Source: an uncultured bacterium
GTDB taxonomy: Bacteria > Cyanobacteriota > Vampirovibrionia > Gastranaerophilales > Gastranaerophilaceae
NCBI GenBank assembly: GCA_900553845.1
Contig: USEW01000050.1
Location: 1 to 11,220 of the forward strand
Length of the DNA stretch: 11,220 bases
Direction of reading: 5' to 3'
A program made the translations under genes and the position numbers. The stretch's first letter is position 1. Every line of letters starts with the position of its first letter. Positions 5,477-11,220 of the stretch are shown one piece after another. The notes under the pieces are model-generated. The model did not search any database. It had not been told where the DNA came from and worked only from the letters and a program-made list of their open reading frames with translations.

Positions 5477-6187
5477 ATGGAAAGTAAAGAAATTTATATA
5501 AAAGTTACAAAAAATGGACCTTATCTAGTTTATGGTATAAAAAAAATTACATTAAAATCTATATTGTGTGATGAGAATGGTTATGCATTTAAATATAAAA
5601 ATGGTGAATTTTTTGAAATAAAAACAGAACCGCAATCAATATGCAGATGCGGTAAATCAAAAGACGCTCCATATTGTGATGGCACGCATGTTAAAATATT
5701 TTTTGACGGTACTTTAAATGCATCCTTTGAGCCTATATTAAAAAATGCAAAAACATATATTGGACCAAATTTAATTTTAAAAGATAATGAAAAATACTGT
5801 GCAAGTGCCAGATTTTGTGATAAAAATGGTGGGATCTGGGATTTTATTATGAAAAGTGATAATAAATTTAAAAAAAAACTTGCTATTAAAGAAGCTAATG
5901 CTTGTCCTGCTGGAAGACTTATTATTTTTGATAAAAATGGTCAATCTTATGAAGCGGACTTAAACAAAAGTTTGGAATTACTTGAGGATAATTGGTTAAA
6001 AATAAGCGGTCCTATATGGGTTAAAGGGGGTATACGAATTGTAAATGAAGATGGTTTAAGTTACGAAGTTCGCAATCGGCAAACAATATGTCGATGCGGA
6101 ACATCTAAAAATAAACCATTTTGTGATGGAAGTCATGTAAATAATAAATTTAAAGCAGAATATAAAAACATTAAAAAAGAGGGATAA
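5477..6187 (+). CDS. Double CDGSH iron-sulfur protein with a central Fer4_19-like domain
   Basis: This 236-residue soluble protein has two CDGSH-type 2Fe-2S binding motifs of the form CxCx2Sx3PxCDGxH. The first has Cys56, Cys58, Cys67 and His71; the second has Cys205, Cys207, Cys216 and His220. Between them is a region with Cys108, Cys114 (YCASARFCDKNGG) and Cys143 (ACPAGRL), matching the Fer4_19/DUF1271-like module often fused to CDGSH domains. The repeated flanks GPYLVYGIKKI and GPIWVKGGIRIV suggest an internal duplication. The role is likely electron transfer or iron-sulfur handling; the partner is unknown. No clear Shine-Dalgarno site precedes ATG 5477, unlike the neighbouring genes. The 3' end overlaps the terminator of the convergent tRNA-Gly. 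Confidence 0.88.
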   Translation: MESKEIYIKVTKNGPYLVYGIKKITLKSILCDENGYAFKYKNGEFFEIKTEPQSICRCGKSKDAPYCDGTHVKIFFDGTLNASFEPILKNAKTYIGPNLILKDNEKYCASARFCDKNGGIWDFIMKSDNKFKKKLAIKEANACPAGRLIIFDKNGQSYEADLNKSLELLEDNWLKISGPIWVKGGIRIVNEDGLSYEVRNRQTICRCGTSKNKPFCDGSHVNNKFKAEYKNIKKEG

Positions 6188-6195
6188 ACCCTCTT
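6173..6195 (-). terminator. Intrinsic terminator of tRNA-Gly, overlapping the end of the CDGSH gene
   Basis: AAGAGGG (6177-6183) and CCCTCTT (6189-6195) form a perfect 7-bp stem with a 5-base loop. On the minus strand the stem is followed by a run of T, fitting termination of tRNA-Gly. The plus strand has no T-run, so it does not serve the protein gene as well. The hairpin includes the stop codon of that gene. Confidence 0.65.
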
Positions 6196-6199
6196 AAAA

Positions 6200-6274
6200 T
6201 GGAGCGGAAGACGAGGTTCGAACTCGCGACCCCCTCCTTGGCAAGGAGATATTCTACCACTGAACTACTTCCGC
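6200..6274 (-). tRNA. tRNA-Gly (anticodon GCC)
   Basis: On the minus strand the acceptor arms GCGGAAG and CTTCCGC pair perfectly. The anticodon loop TTGCCAA carries GCC, and the T-loop GTTCGAACC is canonical. The discriminator is T, and CCA is encoded at 6202-6200, in contrast with tRNA-Pro here. The gene is convergent with the CDGSH gene and divergent from speD. Confidence 0.96.
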
Positions 6275-6289
6275 AATCGCTTCACATAA

Positions 6290-6320
6290 ATTATAATACA
6301 ATATAAAAAAAAATAATCAA
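6290..6320 (-). promoter_or_regulatory. Possible promoter of tRNA-Gly
   Basis: On the minus strand a perfect TATAAT lies at 6295-6290, giving a start near 6283, and TTGATT lies at 6320-6315. The 19-base spacer is longer than usual, so the -35 element is uncertain. Confidence 0.45.
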
Positions 6321-6445
6321 GTACTTTTTTATAAAAAATATAATGTAAAGATTTGTATATATAGGTACTATTTTTTGTAAATTTTTTATGATAGAATATT
6401 TTAGTATTTATAAAAAATAAAAAACAGAAAGGAGCACATGCGAAA

Positions 6446-6877
6446 TTGGAAAATATACAACACTTTGGCAATGAAACTGCCGGATACTTAGGCCGTCATA
6501 TATTAGCTGAATTTTTTGAATGCGATCCTAACATTTTGAATAATGTTAAAATGATTGAAGAACAAATGACAAAAGCTGCCGTCGAGTGTGGTGCTACTGT
6601 TATTCAGAAGTGCTTTCACATGTTTAGTCCGATTGGTGTGAGCGGAGTCGTAATAATTGCAGAATCTCATCTTGCAATCCATACATGGCCTGAACTTGGG
6701 TATGCTGCTGTTGATTTATTTACCTGTGGTGAAAGTTGTGATCCAAAGGTTGCTCATGATTATTTAAAAAAAGCTTTTGGATGTAAAAATAGTTCATTCA
6801 CCCAATTGAAACGCGGTATGCTTAGCAAAAATAATGTAGTTGAGCCAATTCCTTTTAAAGTCGAAGCTCAAGTGTAA
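6446..6877 (+). CDS. speD: S-adenosylmethionine decarboxylase proenzyme
   Basis: The protein is 143 residues, similar to or slightly longer than the short bacterial (class 1B) enzymes of about 125-130. It makes decarboxylated S-adenosylmethionine, the aminopropyl donor for SpeE. The self-cleavage site is Glu73-Ser74 in AESHLAIHTWPE, where Ser74 would become the pyruvoyl group. His79 and Cys94 (LFTCGE) correspond to the catalytic His and Cys of the Thermotoga enzyme. The N-terminal GYLGRHILAEFFECD is typical. The start is TTG 6446, 11 bases after AAAGGAG. An out-of-frame ATG at 6438 is closer to that site and opens a 17-codon overlapping frame, an odd arrangement. It is the first gene of speD-speE-speB. 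Confidence 0.93.
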   Translation: MENIQHFGNETAGYLGRHILAEFFECDPNILNNVKMIEEQMTKAAVECGATVIQKCFHMFSPIGVSGVVIIAESHLAIHTWPELGYAAVDLFTCGESCDPKVAHDYLKKAFGCKNSSFTQLKRGMLSKNNVVEPIPFKVEAQV

Positions 6878-6918
6878 AAAAATAAGTTTTTATAGTAATA
6901 TAAATGTGCTTTACTTAA

Positions 6919-6943
6919 AAGTATCATTTATTTTTTGATGCTT
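6919..6943 (+). other. Weak hairpin in the speD-speE gap
   Basis: AAGTATCA (6919-6926) pairs with TGATGCTT (6936-6943) over 8 bp with one wobble, around a 9-base T-rich loop. No T-run follows, so it is not a clear terminator. It might protect or separate the speD and speE messages, but could be chance in AT-rich DNA. Confidence 0.25.
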
Positions 6944-6970
6944 GTAATTATATATTAGTGTGAGGTTAAT

Positions 6971-7810
6971 ATGGATTTAAAATATACGGAATTTAATGAT
7001 GATGGCTATGGTTTAACTGTCAAAGTCAAAGAAACTTTAGTGCATGAAAAAACACCGTTTCAATCTGTTGATATTATTGAAACTGAAGGTTTGGGAAAGA
7101 TGATGTTAATGGATGGACTTGTTATGACAAGCGAAAAAGATGAATATTTTTATCATGAAATGATTACCCATATTCCTATGCTATCTCATAAAAACCCGAC
7201 AAATATATTAGTTATTGGTGGCGGTGATGGTGGTACCGTTCGTGAAGTTGTTAAGCATGATTGTGTTGAGAAAGTAATCATGTGCGAAATTGATGGTTTA
7301 GCTGTTGATGTTTGTAAAAAACATTTGCCATCAATTGCTTGTGAGCTTAATAATCCCAAAGTTAATGTTGTTATTGATGATGGTGTTGAATTTATTAAAG
7401 ATAAAAAAAATATGTATGATGTAATATTAATTGATTCCACTGATCCACTTGGTCCAGGGGTTGGGCTATTTACTGAAGATTTTTATAATAATGTTAAATC
7501 TGCTTTAAAACCAAATGGTATTATGGTGGCTCAATCAGAATCTCCAATAGCTGATAAGAAAGAAATGAAAGCTATGTATAAACTTTTAAATACAGTATTT
7601 CCTATTGTTAAACCATATTTAGGGCCAATTCCTACATATCCTGGTGGATTTTGGAGCTGGGCTTTTTGTTCAAATGAGGTAAAACCTCTTGATTATATCG
7701 ATGAAAAACGTGCTTCAATAATATCAAATACAGCTAAAATTTATAATACAGATATACATAAAGCTTGCTTTGCATTGCCAAATTATGTAAAAGAGATTAT
7801 TGAAGGTTAA
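6971..7810 (+). CDS. speE: Spermidine synthase (polyamine aminopropyltransferase)
   Basis: The protein is 279 residues, a normal length for SpeE. It transfers the aminopropyl group of decarboxylated S-adenosylmethionine to putrescine or, in some lineages, to agmatine. The donor-binding GGGDGG is at residues 83-88, with the acidic ribose-binding segment CEID at 105-108. The catalytic-centre motif DSTDP (155-159) with Asp155 and Asp158 is intact, and the substrate-gate segment GPIPTYPGGFWSW (218-230) is present. GAGG lies 5 bases before ATG 6971. It follows speD by 93 bases and precedes speB by 5, so all three probably form one operon. The acceptor (putrescine or agmatine) cannot be fixed from sequence alone. 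Confidence 0.95.
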   Translation: MDLKYTEFNDDGYGLTVKVKETLVHEKTPFQSVDIIETEGLGKMMLMDGLVMTSEKDEYFYHEMITHIPMLSHKNPTNILVIGGGDGGTVREVVKHDCVEKVIMCEIDGLAVDVCKKHLPSIACELNNPKVNVVIDDGVEFIKDKKNMYDVILIDSTDPLGPGVGLFTEDFYNNVKSALKPNGIMVAQSESPIADKKEMKAMYKLLNTVFPIVKPYLGPIPTYPGGFWSWAFCSNEVKPLDYIDEKRASIISNTAKIYNTDIHKACFALPNYVKEIIEG

Positions 7811-7815
7811 TAATA

Positions 7816-8673
7816 ATGTTAAATAAAGATTATTTTTTATCAAAAAACTGGATGTGTTCAAAAGAAACGTATGAAGAAGCTAAATGGGTAATGATTGGCA
7901 TGCCTTTTGACTCAACCTGTTCCAATCGACCAGGTACAAGATTTGCCTCAAATGAAATTCGATACGCCTCTTATGGACTTGAAGAATATTCTCCTGTTTT
8001 AAATAAGGAATTGAATAGTACATCTTTTTATGATGCAGGTGATTTGGATTTACCATTTGGAAATCCTCAAGATGCCTTATCAATAATAAAAAGCTGTGCA
8101 AATGATATAATCAATGACGATAAATTCGTTTTTGGAATTGGCGGTGAGCATCTTGTTTCGCTGCCTTTAATCCAAGCTGCTTATAAAAAATATCCAGATA
8201 TGCTTCTTGTGCATTTTGATGCACATGCAGATTTAAGACAACAATATTTGGGTCAAAAATATTCACACGCTAGTGTTATAAGACGTGCGCTTGATGATAT
8301 ACCGGCAAATAAACTTATGCAAATTGGCATTCGCTCTGGTGAAAAAGATGAGTTTTTATTTATGCATGAAAATGGCACTTTATGCCAAACAAATGATGAA
8401 ATTATTAAAAAACTGAATGAGTACGATTTAAACATACCTATATATTTAACTATTGATTTAGATATATTGGATCCAAGTATTTTCCCTGGAACAGGAACAC
8501 CTGAACCGGGTGGTATTTCATTTAATGAACTTATTAATAAACTGTTGATATTTAAAAATAAAAATGTTATAGGTATTGATGTTGTTGAATTGTCACCGCA
8601 CTATGATACAACCGGTGTCTCAACAGCTGTAGCCGCTAAAGTTATACGTGAATTGTTGATTGAATTTGCATAA
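7816..8673 (+). CDS. speB: Agmatinase-family ureohydrolase
   Basis: The protein is 285 residues in the arginase/agmatinase fold. All six manganese ligands expected for the family are visible: His112 (GIGGEH), Asp135, His137 and Asp139 (HFDAHADL), and Asp214 and Asp216 (TIDLDILDP). His151 and the segment FPGTGTPEPGG complete the active-site signature. It removes urea from agmatine to give putrescine, or from N1-aminopropylagmatine to give spermidine, as in Thermus. GAAGG inside the end of speE serves as its ribosome site, and the genes are 5 bases apart, so they are tightly coupled. No arginine decarboxylase gene is in the window. Family assignment is secure; the substrate is inferred. Confidence 0.92.
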   Translation: MLNKDYFLSKNWMCSKETYEEAKWVMIGMPFDSTCSNRPGTRFASNEIRYASYGLEEYSPVLNKELNSTSFYDAGDLDLPFGNPQDALSIIKSCANDIINDDKFVFGIGGEHLVSLPLIQAAYKKYPDMLLVHFDAHADLRQQYLGQKYSHASVIRRALDDIPANKLMQIGIRSGEKDEFLFMHENGTLCQTNDEIIKKLNEYDLNIPIYLTIDLDILDPSIFPGTGTPEPGGISFNELINKLLIFKNKNVIGIDVVELSPHYDTTGVSTAVAAKVIRELLIEFA

Positions 8674-8679
8674 AAAAAA

Positions 8680-8716
8680 GGATGATTTATATTAAATCAC
8701 CCGTTTTTGATTTTTT
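8680..8716. terminator. Bidirectional intrinsic terminator between speB and the ribbon-helix-helix gene
   Basis: GGATGATTTA (8680-8689) and TAAATCACCC (8693-8702) form a 10-bp stem with one A-C mismatch and a 3-base loop. The plus strand continues with GTTTTTGATTTTTT. On the minus strand the stem is followed by a run of eight T. It can therefore end both speB and the convergent gene at 8741-8929. Confidence 0.8.
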
Positions 8717-8740
8717 CCCATTCCATTTTCCTAATTTAGT

Positions 8741-8929
8741 TTAACCTAGTAATGCCTCTAATATTGATGCATTTTTAACAGCTTGTTTATTAAATTTGAC
8801 ATTTGTTTTATTCATATATACTCGAAGTGCTTCACGAATTAATTCAGAACGTGTGCGGTTTTCGCTTTCAGCTACCTTATCAATTTGTCCTAAAAAGCCT
8901 TCGGGCATTGAAATTAAAACTCTTGCCAT
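8741..8929 (-). CDS. Stand-alone ribbon-helix-helix (CopG/MazE-like) DNA-binding protein
   Basis: This 62-residue protein starts at ATG 8929, with AAAGGAG 8 bases upstream. Residues 1-41 give a textbook ribbon-helix-helix: strand ARVLISMPEGF, helix LGQIDKVAESEN, then RTRSELIREALRVYMNKT. The closest named relatives by pattern are CopG-family regulators and the N-terminal part of EndoAI/MazE antitoxins. No toxin gene is next to it: recG lies upstream and speB converges from downstream. An orphan regulator is thus more likely than an antitoxin. Its C-terminus (KNASILEALLG) is short and helical. The targets are unknown; the nearby spe operon or its own promoter are guesses. Confidence 0.82.
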   Translation of the reverse strand: MARVLISMPEGFLGQIDKVAESENRTRSELIREALRVYMNKTNVKFNKQAVKNASILEALLG

Positions 8930-9071
8930 TTTGTTAACTCCTTTTGTTTTATCTTTCGTACTTATATAAACACAAAATATATAAAAAAATTGCCTTTTTT
9001 ATATAAAATATATAAATATTTTGTAATATTTCTTAATAATTTGCTTGAAAAACTAAGCTAAATAAGGCTTT

Positions 9072-11220
9072 TTAATTTGCTTTTAATATTGAATTATCAT
9101 CATTAAGTTCAACTTTTAATATTGGAAAATCATCAAGTTTATAATTTTTTATAAAATCAAATGCGTCATTTTTAGCATTTTCAAGTATTTTTATATCTTT
9201 TATAATATCTGCAATTTTAAAATTTTGAACACCGCTTTGCTTTGTACCTATATATTCTCCGGGGCCTCGAAGTTCCAGGTCTTTTTGAGCAACAATAAAA
9301 CCATCATTTGTTTGAGTTAAAATATTTAATCGTCCAATAGTTTCTTCGTTATTTGAATTTGAAATTAAAAGACAATAAGATTGTTTATCATTTCTTCCTA
9401 CTCTTCCTCTAAGTTGATGAAGTTGGGCAAGTCCAAAACGTTCAGCATTTTCAATAACCATAACTGTTGCATTTTCAATATCAACGCCGACTTCAACGAC
9501 TGTTGTTGAGACTAAAATATCATATAAGCCGTCTTTAAAGTCTTTCATCACTTTTTCTTTTTCATCATTATTTAATTTTCCATGTAACAAACCGACTTTA
9601 TAATTCTTAAATTCACCTTCTTGAAGTTCAACAGCTGCAGTTTGTGCTGCTTGAGCAGAAATTGTTTCTGATTCATCTATTAATGGATAGACAATATATG
9701 CCTGATGTTTTTTCTTTATTTCATCTTTTATTAACTTATATGCTTTTTTACGCCCATTTTGAGATAATAAACTTGTAATAATAGGTTTTCTGCCTTTTGG
9801 ACGTTCATCAATAATTGTGATATCTAAGTCTCCATTTAACGTTAATGCTAAGCTTCTGGGTATTGGTGTTGCAGTCATACTCAATAGATGCGGTGTATTA
9901 CCTTTATTTGAAAGTTTGCTTCTTTGGTTTACTCCAAATCTATGTTGTTCATCTATTACGCAGGCTCCAAGATTATAAAACTCTACATCATTTTGTATTA
10001 AAGCGTGTGTGCCTATTGCAACTTGAATTTGTCCGTTTAAAAGTCCTTGTTTGATTTCTTTTTTCATTTTTTGACTTGTTGAACCTAAAAGAAGACTAAC
10101 ACTTACACCCATTGGTAAAAGCCATTTTATAAAATTATTATAATGTTGTCGTGCAAGAATCTCAGTTGGAGCCATTATTGCTGTTTGATATCCGTTTTCA
10201 ATTGCAGCAAGCAGCATTATACACGCAACAACTGTCTTTCCTGAACCAACATCTCCTTCAAGCATACGTCTCATTGGCTTTTGACTGTTTAAGTCATTTA
10301 TTATTTCATTTATTGCATTTTTTTGTGCATTTGTTAATTCAAAAGGCAAGCTATTAATAAACTTATTTACTAAACTATTTTCCTTTATATTAAATTTTAA
10401 TATGCTATTATTTTTAATATCATTTCGATACTGTGCTATTTTAAGTTCAAATAAAAATAATTCTTCATAAACAAGAGTATTTCTTGCTGCTTCAAGTGTA
10501 TACGAATTTGTTGGATTATGAATTTCTTTTATCGCTTCATATCGTGATAAAAAATTGTATTTTTTTGCTAAATAACCAGGTACAATATTTTGAATTTGCC
10601 CCTGGTATGTATCAAGTGCAGTTTCAATTCCTCTTTTTAAAGCTGCCTCACTTAAATTTTCACATAATGGGTACACAGGTGAAATTTTGCCTTTTGTTTC
10701 ATTATCATAACTTACAATATATGGTTCGGTTTTTGGGTTTTCAAATGTATATTTACCATTATAATTGTCAAATTTAACTTTTCCGCTTATTATAAATGTT
10801 AATCCCTTTTTAAAATCATTTCGATATTTGTTAGAAAGATATTTATTATTTTGTTTAAAGAAATAATTTAATACTATTGTGCCGGTTTCATCTTTTAAGG
10901 TAACTTTAACAATTGTCAAATTCTTTTTTGAAGTAAACATAGAAAATGATGTAACGGTTGCTTTAATTGTACAAAGTTCACCTTCATTAAGTTCTGAAAT
11001 AGTTTTAAAAAGGGTATAGTCAATGTATTTTTTGGGATAGAAAGTTATTAAATCATTAATTGTGTTAATCCCAAGTTTATAATAATAATATGCAATTTTA
11101 GGACCTACGCCTTTTAAAAATTTTATATCTGTATTTTTTATATTTTTAAAATTATTTTCATCATTTGTTTCTTTTTGCGTTTTAAATTCTTTTAAATATT
11201 TTATAAAATTTTTAACAGTT
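9072..11220 (-). CDS. recG: ATP-dependent DNA helicase RecG, N-terminus cut by the window edge
   Basis: The minus-strand frame stays open from 9072 to the right edge, giving about 715 codons. The usual RecG is somewhat longer, so only a short N-terminal piece is outside. The N-terminal part contains the wedge-domain entry LKGVGPKIAYYYYKLGINTI (about 11105-11046), then an OB-fold region. Helicase motifs follow in order: I GDVGSGKT (about 10256-10233), II DEQHRFG (about 9953-9930), III TATPIPRS, and VI QLHQLRGRVGRND. RecG remodels stalled forks and Holliday junctions. No frameshift or missing motif is seen. A shorter start at 10940 is an internal Met, not the true start. Confidence 0.96.
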   Translation of the reverse strand, partial: TVKNFIKYLKEFKTQKETNDENNFKNIKNTDIKFLKGVGPKIAYYYYKLGINTINDLITFYPKKYIDYTLFKTISELNEGELCTIKATVTSFSMFTSKKNLTIVKVTLKDETGTIVLNYFFKQNNKYLSNKYRNDFKKGLTFIISGKVKFDNYNGKYTFENPKTEPYIVSYDNETKGKISPVYPLCENLSEAALKRGIETALDTYQGQIQNIVPGYLAKKYNFLSRYEAIKEIHNPTNSYTLEAARNTLVYEELFLFELKIAQYRNDIKNNSILKFNIKENSLVNKFINSLPFELTNAQKNAINEIINDLNSQKPMRRMLEGDVGSGKTVVACIMLLAAIENGYQTAIMAPTEILARQHYNNFIKWLLPMGVSVSLLLGSTSQKMKKEIKQGLLNGQIQVAIGTHALIQNDVEFYNLGACVIDEQHRFGVNQRSKLSNKGNTPHLLSMTATPIPRSLALTLNGDLDITIIDERPKGRKPIITSLLSQNGRKKAYKLIKDEIKKKHQAYIVYPLIDESETISAQAAQTAAVELQEGEFKNYKVGLLHGKLNNDEKEKVMKDFKDGLYDILVSTTVVEVGVDIENATVMVIENAERFGLAQLHQLRGRVGRNDKQSYCLLISNSNNEETIGRLNILTQTNDGFIVAQKDLELRGPGEYIGTKQSGVQNFKIADIIKDIKILENAKNDAFDFIKNYKLDDFPILKVELNDDNSILKAN

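Noticed and set aside
6200..6274. tRNA-Gly as an alternative attachment site
   Set aside because: No integrase lies beside its 3' end, and the CDGSH gene between it and tRNA-Pro appears chromosomal.
8741..8929. Toxin-antitoxin module
   Set aside because: The MazE/CopG-like protein has no adjacent toxin; its neighbours are speB and recG.
9040..9071. Possible recG terminator (AAGC/GCTT stem then T-run on the minus strand)
   Set aside because: The stem is only about 4 bp with a loose loop, too weak to call.
9845..10777. Plus-strand open frames at 9845-10054, 10151-10357 and 10484-10777
   Set aside because: All are antisense to the conserved helicase motifs of recG, with Leu/Phe/Gln-rich products and no ribosome sites.
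1..11220. CRISPR arrays, insertion-sequence ends, rRNA genes
   Set aside because: No regularly spaced repeats, transposase frames with flanking inverted repeats, or rRNA-like sequence were seen.

Overview
This window is strongly AT-rich bacterial DNA. Nearly every gene has a Shine-Dalgarno sequence of the GGAG type, and starts are ATG or TTG. The low GC content, protein style and adjacent speD-speE-speB genes would fit an uncultured gut lineage such as Gastranaerophilales (non-photosynthetic Cyanobacteria) or a low-GC Firmicute. The sequence alone does not settle the taxonomy.

Positions 1 to about 5298 look like one end of an integrated mobile element (prophage or phage-like island) inserted beside a tRNA-Pro gene. 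On the minus strand are an orphan HsdR-N-type nuclease gene, cut by the left edge, and an S24/LexA-like repressor just upstream of it. A regulatory region at 1433-1610 with a good sigma70 promoter separates the repressor from a plus-strand early operon. That operon holds a ribbon-helix-helix protein, a small unknown protein, a phage replication-type (DUF6291-like) protein broken in an A9 tract, a small gene with an early stop, a protein with a duplicated helix-turn-helix-like segment, an unknown protein, an excisionase-like protein and a tyrosine integrase. The integrase ends 88 bp from the 3' end of tRNA-Pro, the usual geometry of tRNA-targeting elements. No virion structural or lysis genes are in view. 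The rest of the element and its other att site must lie to the left of the window.

Positions 5299 to 11220 look like host chromosome: tRNA-Pro(UGG) on the minus strand, a double-CDGSH iron-sulfur protein, tRNA-Gly(GCC) on the minus strand, the polyamine genes speD, speE and speB, a shared bidirectional terminator, a small convergent ribbon-helix-helix gene, and recG cut by the right edge.

The likely logic is as follows. The repressor holds the early operon off and, from its own strand, can co-express the nuclease in the integrated state. DNA damage would cleave the repressor at Cys82-Gly83 and turn on replication and xis-int together. In the chromosomal part, SpeD makes the aminopropyl donor, SpeE transfers the aminopropyl group, and SpeB removes urea from agmatine or from N1-aminopropylagmatine. 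No clearly undescribed system is proven here. The best leads are the lysogeny-strand nuclease, the A-tract frameshift in the replication gene and the duplicated-repeat protein at 3018-3539.
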